Source of the DNA: Apophysomyces variabilis | Taxonomy: Eukaryota > Mucoromycota > Mucoromycetes > Mucorales > Mucoraceae | Assembly (NCBI GenBank): GCA_002749535.1 | Contig: MZZL01000402.1 | Location: 62,001 to 126,000 of the forward strand | Reading direction: 5' to 3' | DNA: 64,000 nucleotides | In this document: positions 1-12,041 of the stretch, piece by piece | Layout: every line of letters begins with the position of its first letter | Numbering within the stretch: the first letter of the stretch is position 1 | The notes under the pieces: model-generated | The model's input: the letters and a program-made list of their open reading frames with translations, nothing else | Told to the model about the DNA's origin: nothing | Databases searched by the model: none | Program-made: the position numbers and the translations under genes

Positions 1-1748
1 AGGAAAGTTGACGCGAGGGGAAAAGAGGAATTTCTGCTTTGCCATATTCGGGTAACTGCACTAGTGCATTGTGCCACCCATATTGCCTCGATACCCAAAT
101 TCCGTTCTCATTTGGGTTCTATTTTACTTGTCTAACAACTCAAAAACTCTAATCCACCTTACATATAGATGAATCTACGGACTCCATCACTATAAAAATG
201 TTGTCTTTCTTTCCTTCTTCTTCATCCCTTTCTCTCTCTTTCTCTCTCTCTCTCTATATATATGTATATAAATCGCTGTTCTCACTAAAAGAGACAACCA
301 ATTCAGAAGAGAGATAGGCTTTTTCCGATAGAAACCAAAGCTACACAAAAAACTCAGACTGTTACGTGCAGAAACTGCACGCCAGGAACGACCGAGAATT
401 AAAGATCCGACGATGGCTTTGTGGCATGCCGCTCCTTACTAAACTAAAATCTGCCGAGTTTTTTCTCATCTTCTCAAGAGTGTTGCATTTCATCCTCAAA
501 ATCTACGATGAAATAACAAGGAAATATATTCTCTTCCATCTCCTCCTTTTGTCTTAGTTACAAACATCCACATCGTCATAGTGAGGAAGCCTGTAAGGTC
601 AGTTTTCGGAGTGTTAGCTACAGGCGCCCATGAGTTATGGATCGGATACCAAGATAAAGAAAACGTTTCTTACAGAGCTATTCCTTTCTATCGCCAACGT
701 GTAACCTTGATAAACAATTCTTTGTTCAGCACCTTTTTAAAAGTTTTGAAAAAGTCGGTCTTCAAGGTCGATTAATATGAATTTTTACCAAGAGGAAAGA
801 TGATCTTTGATCTTATTTCCCTCTGTTGTATTTATGAATCAACTGTTTACCCATTTGTCTCTATTTCTGAGAAAGAGGGCTATAAAGTGAAGTTCTTCAT
901 TATCTATTTTCATGACTTTCTTTGCTTCCGTTTGTCTATGTCTGTGGATGAGCAAATGATTTGATGGTATTGTGGATCTGCAATAAGTAGCAATCAACCA
1001 AATACGATATTTAATTAGAGTGTATAGAATGTTTAATTAGGTCGTGACCAAAAAAAGAGTTTACCGACTCCATAATGGAGGGCAATATGACCAGGATTTT
1101 TATGTTTTCCATATTCGGATCGGATCGGCGCAATACGATGGACAAACCTGGCTATGGATCGCTGATTTCCTAACTTTGTCTCCGCAAGAAAATGATTTGT
1201 AAATGGGAGACCGAAAGTAAAAAAGATATGTTTCCTCAACTACAAGGCAAGAACAGAGAACCCCACTTCTCTTTCTATGCTAACGAACTGCTATGCTCCA
1301 ACTCTATCCATGAAGCATACAGCTTTATTTTGTTTCTCCGCCAGCATTTTTCTGCATGTGAGCCAATTTGATGTAGGATTTGTCCCACTAACAAAGTAAG
1401 GTAAGGAAAAGAAAAAGGAGGTGTTTACATCGTGAGACTTGTTCTCTGTCCTTTCTGCTATTTAGGATCTCATTGGTAATGTAGATCCTTTATTTTGATC
1501 TGTCAATATCCCATCATAAAATAGGGGTGGGGTGGGGAATTTGATATTGGATTACAGAGCACGGAAAATGATTCATAGGAAAAGAAGTGTTTCCATGGCA
1601 AAAGAATCAAAGCTGCCCAATCAAGCCTATGGGGCAAGACCTCGTTTTTCCATTCTTAGAATTTTTTTTTACCCTGTGCACCATCAAACGGACCTTCTTT
1701 TCCCGCAGTTCCCATGCGTTAAGCCAACAGTACCAAACTGCCCACCAA
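1..1748. other. Left-edge intergenic region, no supported gene
   Basis: AT-rich DNA with CT and TA microsatellite-like stretches near 226-265. Short open frames exist (for example 366-557 and 581-775 on +), but none shows a domain, a credible splice pattern or family resemblance. The right-hand 200 bases are probably promoter and 5' UTR of the phosphatase gene that starts at 1749. I see nothing else in it. Confidence 0.6.
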
Positions 1749-3112
1749 ATGTCATCTACAGACTGTTCAAATCTTCCCTCTTTCTCTTCTCCTTCTTCAC
1801 CAGAGAAACCAATGCCCCTCCTGTCATCGCCAACAGCAGCATCCGCTCCTGCTATTCTATCCACTCATACGTACCCTCATCGATCCGTCCCTAAGACTTC
1901 CATTTCCCATCCCATTAAGTAAGTTGCAAAAAGAAAACGAAAAAATCTCCGGAGGAATGGCCTTTCTGACTAGTTGAATTCTCGACCCATCGAACTGTTC
2001 TTTTCTCTTTCCTATAGCATCAGCTGGATTGTGCCCGATGAATACCTGCCCTTCTTATCCTTCAGTGACCTACCAGACAATATCGACTTGTTTGATCTCA
2101 CAGACCCGGCCATGGCTAAACAACTAGAACCCCAACTGGAAAAGGCAAGGTCAAATCTTCGACCACCTTCACGTAGGATGGGAAACCTCGCTCTTAGTTC
2201 TTGCCCTGGGAAAAAGGTGCGATTGACAGGCCCTGTACGAGGCCGTGCCGCCATCAATCGAGATTTAGACCTCGATTTCGCAAGAATGCGCTCCTTTGGT
2301 ATAACAACTCTCGTCTGGTAATCCATCGTTTTTGTTCTCCTTTCCTTTGATGCATGATATACACAGAACCATGAACAAAGATAAAAAAAAACATCCTCCC
2401 ATTGCTAACATTTCTCTCTTTTTAACTTGCGTTTTGTAGCTGTTTGGATGATAATGAGTTAGGCTTCTTGGGTGCTTCATGGCCAAAGTATTATGAAGCA
2501 GCCAAAAGACACAATCTAGATATTATCCGATTACCCATGGTGGAAGGAAGCTGTCCCGAAACGATCGCTGACATACATACCGTCGTTCAAATGGTAGATG
2601 ACAAAATTCGACAAGGCGAAAACGTGCTCACGCATTGTCGAGGAGGTATAGTGATTCTCACTTATTGTTTATACTTTTTCTGCAAGCCCATACCTTCGGT
2701 TGCTGATGCAGTTTCTATTCTTCTTCTTTCCTTAGGTGTGGGTCGTGCTGGTTTATTTGCATGTTGTTGGCTTTTGAAAAACCTGCTATGTCTTTCAGCT
2801 GAACGTGCCATTCGCTATGTTCGGATACGTCGCAGTGCGAAAGCCATCGAAACCATGCGTCAAGCGGAATTTATCATTCATTACTCCCATTATGTGGGCA
2901 AGTTGCTGGATCAACAACAGCATGGGGATTTGGACCAGAAAGCCGGATTTTCTGTCTCATCGTCACCCTCTTCTTCATTATCGCCTCGGCCTTTGCTCAT
3001 GGCGCATACAGACCATACCTTGGCAGTTCCCTCTGTCTCGGATATCTCTAGTTTAGAACGAGCAATGCGAATCGGTCAGGCAAACCCTTCGCAAACAGCC
3101 CAGGCTCTGTAA
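1749..3112 (+). CDS. CDKN3/KAP-like dual-specificity phosphatase
   Basis: Four exons (1749-1918, 2018-2317, 2440-2645, 2736-3112) give 350 aa. The middle of the protein resembles human CDKN3 (cyclin-dependent kinase inhibitor 3, a Cys-dependent phosphatase that removes the activating phosphate from CDKs): a SWIVPDEYLPFLSF lead-in, an FGITTLVCCLDDNEL strand, then the P-loop HCRGGVGRAG with nucleophile near Cys223. The P-loop is read only after removing a 90-nt intron that splits it between the two glycines. Residues 1-57 are Ser/Pro-rich and the last 70 are low-complexity and Ser-rich, so the catalytic domain is flanked by probably disordered tails. The start is the ATG at 1749; an earlier in-frame GTG was not preferred. 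The CDK link is inferred from family resemblance; another tyrosine or dual-specificity substrate is possible. Confidence 0.85.
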
Positions 3113-3471
3113 CTCGCATCTTTTTTTCTGATTCCTTCCTCTTTTTCTCTTTTCTGTCTCTTCTTGGTTATGACCATTGTCTGTGTGTGATTTAATCTGT
3201 TTATTGCTTTGATCTGCTTTGATCGTAACTTTTCCAAACAAACAAAATAAGAACCAAAACAAGGGTGACCTTACCATTGTTCATTTTCTTTTCTTTGCCT
3301 TTGCCTCTCTTTTTGCGGTAAAAGAGGTTGCTCTTGTTGTCGTACCGGAAAGCACTCGCAGCATGAGATAACAAAGCAGTAACATAATCATAGTGTAATT
3401 GGTTGGCACCCGGAATAAAAAAACAAATAGCTTATCTCTGTTTGGCTACAAACGCTGTCATGCATATTTTT
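3113..3471. other. Convergent 3' intergenic gap
   Basis: Lies between the 3' end of the phosphatase gene (+) and the minus-strand lectin unit. It is T-rich on the plus strand just after 3112, compatible with 3' UTR and polyadenylation signals for both. I see no gene, RNA or repeat. Confidence 0.5.
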
Positions 3472-3618
3472 TTAACCGAGTAAAGCGGTCAAACGTTGTT
3501 TAACCAAGTCGATACAGCGGAAAAATTCGTTCGAGCAGAATTTTCCAAAAGCTTTTAGAGACACGAACAGCTCATTGCGGTTCAGGTAGTCACGTATCCG
3601 TAAGGTAATTTTAGACAT
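3472..3618 (-). CDS. Possible 48-aa small protein, unrecognised
   Basis: A minus-strand frame of 48 codons runs from an ATG at 3618 to a TAA at 3472, beginning only 26 bases after the lectin stop codon. It starts MSKITLRIRDYLNRN and has an amphipathic, Arg/Lys/Phe-rich composition with two Cys and no membrane segment. It is as likely to be an open stretch in the lectin 3' UTR as a gene; I recognise no family. It is listed because composition and codon choice look coding-like. Confidence 0.2.
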   Translation of the reverse strand: MSKITLRIRDYLNRNELFVSLKAFGKFCSNEFFRCIDLVKQRLTALLG

Positions 3619-3644
3619 TGGGTTTTCTTTATTGCAGAAGCAAT

Positions 3645-5123
3645 CTAGAACCGCTTCATTCTGTTGTTGTTCTCGTACATGCGGTACGCCAAAAAGAGGA
3701 CGCCCACAAGACCACCGGCTGCTAACAGTTTCAAAACGAACATAAAGAAACCACCAGAGCTACTCTTGGACGCAGGTGGAGGAGGTGCCTAAAAAGCAAA
3801 CGTCGTTTAAATTTCCTGAGCCAGTAATTACGCTTGTGGATTCACACTTACAGGTGCAGCCTCCTTGGCCTTCGCTTCCAATGTCCTGGTTGTCACACTA
3901 ACGATGTCATGGTTGTCTGGCCAAACATAGACGTAAGCACTCTGGTCTGCTAATCGCTCTAGTGCCTTACCTGTTACTTCACCTGTGTGTGCGGTGAAAC
4001 CCAAGTAAACATGGTCTGGCAGTTTCACATCCGGTTGCTAAGTTTGAGTTGCGTGAGTTAGCTTAAGATGGAAAGTCTATGCCTTCATGTAATTCCTTTT
4101 TTACCTTGAAGCAAATGTCGTATACGTCTTCCTCTGCCCACATGACCTCCAACTGCAGATAGTTGTTCTTATAATACGTTAACTTGGCACGAGTGGGGAA
4201 ATCCCTGTCACGGAATTGGGCCTGATTTGTTGCTGGCGTTGAGTCCTGATTTCTCTTGCTTTAAACTTATGGACAACTTACTTCGCACCCAACAAGTTCA
4301 GTCTCTCTACCATCTTTGTTATTATCATAAGCTTTCACGCCGTCACCCAACATGGCCGAGATATAAGGGAAAGTATGTCGCTAAACAAACCGAGGAAAAG
4401 AAAAAGAGCATGAGACTTAAGAACCCATCAACGTCCTGTTATACACTAGTGTAACTTACATGGGCTCTCTCGTTGTCATATGTATCAAAGAACACACCGA
4501 GACCTTCAAAATTGTTCACAGATCCAAAAACAGGTCCTTGTTGCGCTCTTTGCTTGGTGATCCACACTGAAAGAGGAAGAAAAGAAGATTGGATATTACG
4601 TGTCGCGTCCATTTTTTGAATGAACCATCCTATTTGTACTTACTTGCAAATCCATCACCGAAAAGATGACCAGAAGATCCTGCTACTTTAAACTCGAATT
4701 CAACTTCGAAGTTAGGAGCCGTCAATGGCTAATACAGCAAAAGAAAAACAGTTAGTATAAAGCAAAAACTCTTCTACTTTGTTCTGCATTATTATTCTGT
4801 TTTATATACCAGACGAGACCAAAGATATCCTGACTGCGATTGCCTGGTGCTTGTCAGACGGATGTGGCGGTTGGTATCAATGACAGCATCACCACCGAAA
4901 TCAAACCAGCGATTCTGAAGTTCATCATCTTAAGCAAAAAGGGATAAAAAGAAAAAGCAAGATACATTCAGCGAGAAAAGTTGAAGACCGAGCTTTTGTG
5001 CACTGTTTCTAAGGTACCTATATAGGGCATAGAAATAGAGTGTGTCCTCAAAGGTGCGCTTCCAGCAGCCAGCACTGCAGATGCGGCTGATAGTGTTGCA
5101 ATAAAGGCAGAAATGAGACGCAT
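3645..5123 (-). CDS. L-type lectin, VIP36/ERGIC-53-like cargo receptor
   Basis: Eight exons (5018-5123, 4810-4928, 4644-4728, 4460-4566, 4282-4380, 4105-4221, 3852-4037, 3645-3788) give 320 aa. Leguminous-type lectins of this family bind high-mannose glycoproteins and cycle between ER, ERGIC and Golgi. Seen here: an N-terminal signal peptide (MRLISAFIATLSAASAVLA), the lectin fold motifs WSRLPL, HLFGDGFAMWITK, GVFFDTYDNE and the GFTAHTGEV...DNHDIVSV strand pair, a short proline-rich linker, one membrane segment (about residues 287-309) and a short tail ending MKRF. A C-terminal phenylalanine is a known ER-exit signal class, which fits; there is no KKXX retrieval motif. At 320 aa without a coiled-coil stalk it is closer to VIP36/LMAN2 than to ERGIC-53. 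Phases agree at all seven junctions. Confidence 0.92.
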
Positions 5124-6601
5124 CGTCAGTCGCAACACGGAGGAAGTATGGGTAAAGGTGTCCTCTTTAGAGGTAACGGAGGGAAGGAAAGAAAAAGTCA
5201 GACCCAAAATCCTAGGAGCGCGAGGCGCGTGGCACTTGGTGAGAGCCTGTCTGTCTTTCAAATGGTTGGCGGGATGAGAAAGTTCGACCAGCTTGATTTG
5301 CTTAGAGCTCTGTCCATGGACACATTTTATCTGCAACGAAAACAAAGACAAAACTGAGAGCATAAAAGATATATAGCAAAATTCATAGTAATCAACAAGA
5401 TATATCTGCAATGTTGAAACCGTCGATACAAAGAGGTTGATCCAAGCTTCACTTACAAAAGTTTTGCCGGTCTCAGGATCTCAAGAGCTTATAGTTAGAT
5501 CAGTCTGGGAGAAGAAAACAGGCAATTCTGTCCATTCACCAAGTAAATATCACTCTAAGTATAAGTGCTACATACTGGAGGTGTTCTGGATGTAAATGCA
5601 AAATAATAGTACCGTGGGTATTTGCGTTTCTATAGAACCGGTGCCTGAACGGATCAGAGAAAAAAAAGTCTTAAACACTAGTATATCATTTAAGCTATTC
5701 GTTGCCTTTTGTTCGTTTCCGGTAGTACTGCTTGAGAAAGTCGTTAATGGATGCCCACTTGTATGTGCCACCCATTAATGTCTCATTTTATGCGGAGAAC
5801 ATGATCTAGTAAGATTCACCGTACGTCAGGTCGAACTGAGTCGGGTGAACCGGTGCTTTTCAAAAGGATGCGACCCTACGATTTACCGCTAGCTGAAAGA
5901 AACATTGCAAAGATTCAGATCTCATCAACAATTCTATCATTGTGCGAGCAACATTAATGAAAAGCAGAAACCATAACTGTATGTGAAAAAACAGAGCGTT
6001 GAATGAACACGCGTTCCTGCCGCAGTACATTTGCCTTTTTCCATCGTATCCCGCTGAACTAGATAACATGCCAAGTGTTATTATCTCACGGTGTCTCATC
6101 GATCAATCGAGAAATAGGTTTCAAATGCTAATTTTTTCTGTAGATTCTCCGTCTGTATAACGCGGATACATTTCCCTGTCTTCACCAGCTATTTCATTAT
6201 GCATTGTAACTGGATCCCAATTATGTCCATACATACATATTCCTGAAAGCAAAGGGCAATAGCAAAGCCATCTCATTGCTATGTACGCATCTATCTTCTT
6301 TTTTTATGTCTACTAGATACAGTGTAAATTGGGTATTCTGTCTCTGCAGTAGCTAGATCACAAGGGGTTTTCCTGCGTAATTTCGTTGGGTCAACAGGGT
6401 CCAATACGGTCCCAATCTCAGCTGTGAAACGCAGCGTGCGGGGGAAATTGAATTTTTTGTTTGCGCTGCTTTGCTGCGGCAGGCAGCGATCGCTCTTTAC
6501 TCCCCGCCACTTACGACGCTCCCAAGAAAAGAAAAGCTTAAATAGCTCGTCCGCTGTCCTATTTTTTTTAACCACTGTCATTTGGTTCTCATTTTGGTGT
6601 C
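5124..6601. other. Divergent intergenic region (lectin / QNG1)
   Basis: Both flanking genes start at its edges and are transcribed away from it, so it must hold both promoters. AT-rich with scattered short open frames on both strands, none convincing. No repeat or RNA gene seen. Confidence 0.55.
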
Positions 6602-7830
6602 ATGACTCTCCCGGTTGGAAACTTCTGCGATGCTGTACGCTCGTCATGCAGAACTTGCGTTGACAAAAGTCCTGTCAAGGTAAACCAAAACGCGAGAATA
6701 AGAAAAGACGCTCAGTGGGAAAACAACCATACTGATAACTGTCAATTTTTAGATCTCGCAAGAAGGCATACGGTCTTTTTTGGAGAACCTCGACAAGCAT
6801 CAATTCGAGGAATTGGCTATTGACACTCCCATGCATATGCCAGTGAAGTTCTCTTCGATGGCTGAAGAGATCAATTTCATTGCGTTGATTGATCTGCTTA
6901 ACTTTGGTAGTGGATACCGCCTTTCACTTCACAAGTTGGCCCAACGAGGGTAAGTTCCTTCCGAACAAAGAAAAAAAAATGCCCGATTTTTATTTCGTTG
7001 CGCTTAACCTTTTGCTGTTTGGGTGCTTTCTTTATTTTAGTGCATTTGATACCATTCGCTTTGGAGCCATGTCATTCCACATCGGGGGGACGCCAATAAC
7101 TGCGGAAACATTCAAATCCATCACGGCCCATGAGGTGTCTGAGATCTTCCAATTTCCTATCGAGCGCGAAGTTCATCCTTCCAATATGTCCTTTGTCACC
7201 ATGCTCGAGCCCAACGAATTGAGACCTTTGGCTGACGGTATTGTATCCGTGCTCAATACCACTGGCGAGTTCTTGCAAGCTCATGGTTATAAGGACCTTG
7301 CGACTTTTATTCTGGATGTCACCAAGCCATCAGGTCAACCACCGTCTGCCATTAAGTTGGTAGAACATCTCGTACGCGCTCTTCCTGGATTGCATGACTT
7401 TTACAAGATCAATGGCGACGATGTCTACTTGTTCAAGAAAGCACAAATCCTGACCTATCATTTGTGGCTGTTTTTCAAGGATCAGGATCCGGAGCGTTTT
7501 GACTTTGTCGATATCCATGACATGACCATTTTCTCGGACAACGTTATCCCTACTATTCTCGAGCATCTAGGTGTTTTGGAGATCCCCAAGGAATGGAAAG
7601 ACGATATGGAGGCCAACGTCGACCTGGGAGAGACGCGGACCACCATCATGAGAGCAGCCTCTGTGGTAGCATGTGAGGAAATCGTTCGACAAACCCGATC
7701 CGACAATCCAATTGGACCTGTCAAGGATATGAAAGAGGGAGATCTTGACGTTTATCTTTGGCGCGTCGCTAAAGTCGGCGACTACAGAAAGGTCCCAAGG
7801 CTTGAGTTTAGAAATACTGTTATGTTTTAG
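6602..7830 (+). CDS. QNG1: Queuosine 5'-phosphate N-glycosylase/hydrolase (Q_salvage, former DUF2419)
   Basis: Three exons (6602-6679, 6753-6949, 7041-7830) give 354 aa, close to the usual size of this single-domain family. QNG1 releases the base queuine from queuosine 5'-phosphate so that a eukaryote, which cannot make queuine, can recycle it into tRNA wobble position 34. Family signatures I can read: LNFGSGYR after the N-terminal helices, FGAMSFHIGG, the FYKRAQIL-like FKKAQILTYH, the MTIFSDNVIPTILEHLGVL block and the C-terminal DVYLWRVAK. Junction phases are consistent and the start is the first in-frame ATG. Substrate and activity follow from the family. Confidence 0.93.
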
Positions 7831-8214
7831 TTACCTTGTTATTTTTTGGAACAATAGTAACCAAAAAGAAAGAAGAAAAAACAAACTAATTCTTTTTGTA
7901 TTTTACACCTTCGTTATGATTTTTGTTATCGTTATATGAGTAAAGTGTTTAATGCTGTAATGTCTAAAGAAATTCAACTATAACTGAATGTGCGGCATTT
8001 TACGTTTGTGTTTAGAACCAAGGCGACTATGAGACTTAAACAAAACAACATGTTGCAGTATCCATTTGGCTAACTGCGGGATCGCAAAATGTTCGAAAAA
8101 GCAAAGGGTGCAGCTCCGCAAGGTGCAAGTTGTTGCAACAGCTGCGTGACTACTCTTCAAATCTAGCAGCCTGCTTTGTCGTTTTTCTCTTCTGTTAATA
8201 CTGTAGAGATCGTC
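7831..8214. other. Tandem intergenic spacer
   Basis: Holds the QNG1 3' UTR (AT-rich, TTGTTATTTTTTGGAA-type sequence) and the upstream region of the RRM gene at 8215. No other feature seen. Confidence 0.5.
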
Positions 8215-8822
8215 ATGAGCACTGAGGAACCTTCTCAAACATTATACCTCTACAATCTTTCTGGTAGACCCAGAAAGGAAGGCATGTTACAGTGTACAGT
8301 GAAGCGATGGAAAGATTTAACGAAAAATATTTTCGAATTGCAGAGTTGAAAAGGTCGCTCTACCATTTGTTCATCACTTATGGCGAGATTCTCGATATTG
8401 TCACCATGAGCACGGAGAAGATGCGCGAACAAGCATTTGTAGTTTATGATAATGTGGCATCAGCAACGGCTGCTATGAGAAGTTTGAATGGATTCACATT
8501 CCACGAGAGACCCATGGTGAGTGTGTCTCCATCTTTCTTTTTTTTTTTTTTTCTTTTCGGATAGTGAGACTGATGTACGGAGCAGTCTGTTACATATGCA
8601 AGGACAAAGTCGCATGCTGTTGCCAAGTTGGATGGTACCTATCGATTGAAATCATTGGATAAAGAGAAGACCAGCGCAACAACAACTCTTGGTAAACGGG
8701 CAAATCCGGCGGATCAGAATGAAGCAACTGCTAAAAAGACAAAGACGGAGAGCGACGAGGATGAGGGCGGTGAAGACGAGGATGAGGAAGAGAGTGCGAA
8801 TGAGGGAAAGAATGAAGAATAA
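8215..8822 (+). CDS. U1A/U2B''-like snRNP RRM protein
   Basis: Three exons (8215-8281, 8344-8516, 8586-8822) give 158 aa. One RRM of the U1A/U2B'' type fills residues 8-85: TLYLYNL as RNP2, EELKRSLYHLFITYGEILDIV as helix 1/strand 2, MREQAFVVY as RNP1, and PMSVTYARTKSH. Such proteins bind stem-loops of U1 or U2 snRNA in the spliceosome. The second RRM of animal U1A/U2B'' is missing; instead there is a Lys-rich then strongly acidic Asp/Glu tail (about residues 105-158). Intron 1 uses a GC donor (GAAG/GCATGT): only this choice gives an RRM helix 1 of normal length. Intron 2 carries a T-run of over 15. Whether it serves U1, U2 or both cannot be told. Confidence 0.88.
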
Positions 8823-9164
8823 AAAAGGAAAAACTAAAAGGATGTCTAATCCTGAAGAGAGAAAGAGACGAAAAAGAAACGAACGATATATATTACATGT
8901 ATACAGAGACACGCATATAAACACGAGCATCTATCTATTATTTTGCGTCATCTACGCTATAGCAAGTAAGATGGGGGGTATCGCATGTTGTTGATCAGTG
9001 GCACATCATTTTTCATGGAGCGCGGCCCTCTGTGTAGCCAGTTCTAAACGAGCTGGATTGGCGGGGTTGGCCTGGGCTTTTCTCCTCTTCTCAACTTTCC
9101 TCTTTCTTTTTGTTTTCCTTTTCTTTCTCCCTTTTACCTTTTTGTCCTTTGTTTGTCATTACCG
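8823..9164. other. Tandem intergenic spacer, SLT2 promoter side
   Basis: Spacer between the RRM gene and the MAP kinase. The last 90 bases before 9165 are a CT/T-rich tract on the coding strand, a common fungal core-promoter feature. Nothing else seen. Confidence 0.5.
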
Positions 9165-10877
9165 ATGACAGAGCAATATTATACCGTTGCTCTTGAAAAT
9201 GGTCGTGAGACATTCACAATCGATCGAAAGTACAAAATCATCCGTAAGGTGGGATCGGGATCCTATGGAACGGTGTGTAGTGCCATACACGTTGACACAA
9301 ACGAAGGTACATACAATAAAGAAATATAAAATAAATAAAAACAAAACCACCCTGACTTTTGCTGATCCCAGTTGTGGCCATTAAGAAATGCTTTCATATA
9401 TTCGACAAGAAGCTTCTTACCAAACGTTGTTTGCGTGAGATTAAGTTATTGCAACATTTCAATGGACATCCGCGCATCATTGGTTTAAAGACAATGGACA
9501 TTGTTGACTATAACCATTTCAACGAGATCTACCTCATACAAGAGTGCTGTGACACGACCATGACCGATGTTATTCATTCAAAGTTAGAACTCGAACCCGT
9601 TCATTATCAATGGTTCATGTACCAAATATTTTCGGCGTTAAAGTATATTCACAGCGCCAATGTAAGACCTTACCTGTTTTTTTCTTTATCGTCAATGTGG
9701 CTAAAGTTAGACTATTAGGTGCTTCATAGAGATTTGAAACCTGGTAAGGTTCCACAAATGAAGTGAACCAGCTCACCCTACGTTTGCTTCTCTTTTTTTC
9801 AACATACAGACAATATTCTAGTTAATCAGAACTGTGATATCCGTATCTGCGATTTCGGTATGGCTCGCGGCTTTGTCTCCTCTTCTCCTCTTGCTTCTCA
9901 TGCCATGACGCATTACGTGGTCACGCGCTGGTATCGTGCCCCGGAAATCATGCTAAGCCGTAACAGTTATGACAAAGCTAGTAAGTCTTGAAGAATGTAT
10001 CTATTTTGTTAAACCGGGTAACTAAAGCCGGAGGGGTGGGGACATTCTAGTCGACCTGTGGTCTGTTGGATGTATCTTTGCGGAGCTGCTGGGCCGAAAA
10101 GTGCTATTCAAGGGAACGGATTATGTCGACCAGCTCCATCAAATCGTGGGAATTCTGGGCTTACCAGAAGATACATCTTTTTGGGACCAAAGTGCCTCTC
10201 GTTCTGTGATTGATTATATCAAGAACTTACGTGATGTGAATGGACAACGACCGCCTACAGATCCTATCGATTTCAGTGCGCATTTTCCGCAATGTCCACC
10301 TGATGGCATCGATCTTTTGAAAAGATTACTTCATCTAGACCCTAGCAAACGCATCACAGTGAATGAAGCACTTGAACACCCGTTCGTAGCACAAATGCGC
10401 GATCCGTCGGAGGAAGTTGAATGTGAAGAGCCGTTTGACTTTGACAGTTTTGAGGCTATTCAAGATGAGGAGACGCTGAGGCAATGCATTATTCAGGAAG
10501 TCATGCGATCTAAAGGAGAGACAGGGAGCGCACGCCTTACGAACGGCGCACGGAGAACTTCGCACTTGGAACCACCGCGGCGGAGATACACAGGCAGTTC
10601 TATTTCCACCCCAACCTCAGCAACCGCAGCAGAGGCTCACCTTAATGCCATTACTGCAGCTCAACAAGGCAGAGAACATATTCACCAAAGTAATCTATCT
10701 GAGGCTATGATTGTGGAGTCGGATCAGTTTGTAGGCGAACCGGAGGATATGGATGAAGAAGATATACGGTTGATGAGCGATAGCGAGGGTATACGCGTAG
10801 ATAATTCTCGTAGACTCGTTGGACCCTCTGGTGCAGATTATCAAGCATTGGAACGGCATTTAAGCAGAGATTGGTAG
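9165..10877 (+). CDS. SLT2: SLT2/MPK1-type cell-wall-integrity MAP kinase
   Basis: Five exons (9165-9306, 9372-9661, 9719-9743, 9810-9980, 10051-10877) give 484 aa. Kinase landmarks are complete: glycine loop [13 protein letters not shown] lysine, VLHRDLKP catalytic loop (encoded mostly by a 25-nt exon), DFG, and TRWYRAPE. The domain is followed by a SLT2-like tail with a polar, acidic C-terminus. In yeast this kinase is the last step of the Pkc1-Bck1-Mkk1/2 cascade guarding cell wall integrity. Oddity: the dual-phosphorylation motif, TEY in most SLT2 and ERK kinases, reads THY (T186-H187-Y188; His codon at 9911-9913). Both phosphoacceptors are kept, so the kinase can still be activated in principle. 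Assignment to SLT2 rather than FUS3/KSS1 or HOG1 rests on NSYDKAIDLWSVGC, the tail and the length. Confidence 0.93.
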
Positions 10878-12041
10878 CATGAAACTTTTCTTTTGTTTAT
10901 TACCATTACTATTACATGTTTTCTTTGTGTTTGACATCATGTTGCGCGGCAAGCGGCGAGAGATGGGAGAAGGTAAAACCTGGCATTTTCGAGCGCTTTT
11001 TCATTTCTAGAGATAAAAAAAGAGAAAGAAAAGTAGTCGATATGTTTGCTTCATATCCATGCCATTTTACGCTACTGGTTGTTGGTACAGTTGCTAGACA
11101 ACAAACCTCAACTCTATTGTTATCGTGTTGACGACGATCACCAGCTGCGGAATAAAAAATTGCTTTGTCGGTTGATCAAAAAAACTTTATTTTTAGATCA
11201 CGGTGAATCCGTGACCATCCAATCATCGTTTGTCTATTGAATGAAAAAAAAAAGTTGGTTCTAGAGCGTATCGTAGAATTAGTTCCGAAAGAAGCTTCAG
11301 TATCGTTCATAGATAATATGGGTTGCAAACCATACTTCTCTTTTCCAAGGTTATTGGGTAATATGTAAAGATACCGCATATAATCTGGATAGTAATTTAG
11401 GTGGAGAGTTTGAAACGATGTGCTCAAACCATGCTAGTGCCTTTTTCTTTCCCCTGTAGGCCCAGCGCTTTGACCAAACGGACTTATAATTTAAGCTTTA
11501 CAATTGGTTTGCTTTGAAACTGTTCCAAGAAACTAATGGATGGTGCCTGTTCAGAGAAACAGGGCTTATCAAACCAAGTAAACTATATATGTCTCTTATC
11601 CCATTTAAATCTGTACGTTTCCTCATTTCATCAGGGGGAAGGGATGATTTTCCAATGATGACACACAGCTTTGTTTGTGGTTTATATATCCATACTAAAC
11701 CCACAATCGAGACTATCACTCACGTTTTCAAAGCAATAAGGGAGAAGGGAATGAAAGAAGCCATGTCTGGCTACGTTTGTCTATCGAAAGATTCCAAAAA
11801 TAGCAAACAAAGATGTCAATGAGCAAACAAGAGCGCGTTTCTAGAATAAAACGTTCAATATATTGTACGTATAATTAGGGAATACGAAACAAAATTTTGA
11901 TCGTGTTGCCAACGCGAAGTACATTACCTAAAATGTGAATTGTGCTTAGCGGACTTGAGGCTCATTATCCTCTCCATCTTTAGTGTTCCTCGGAGAAACC
12001 TTCTCTTCCTATCTTTTTCTTTCTTTGCATTTTTGGAATCA
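10878..12041. other. Intergenic region, no supported gene
   Basis: About 1.2 kb between the MAP kinase and the glycosyltransferase-like gene. Several short frames on both strands lack domains or splice support. The last 60 bases before 12042 are T-rich, probably 5' UTR or promoter. Confidence 0.5.

Noticed and set aside
581..775. 64-codon plus-strand frame at the left edge
   Set aside because: GTG start, no domain and random-looking composition in AT-rich DNA.
8536..8560. Long T-run as a gene terminator
   Set aside because: It lies inside intron 2 of the U2B''-like gene, next to the acceptor side; pyrimidine tracts are expected there.
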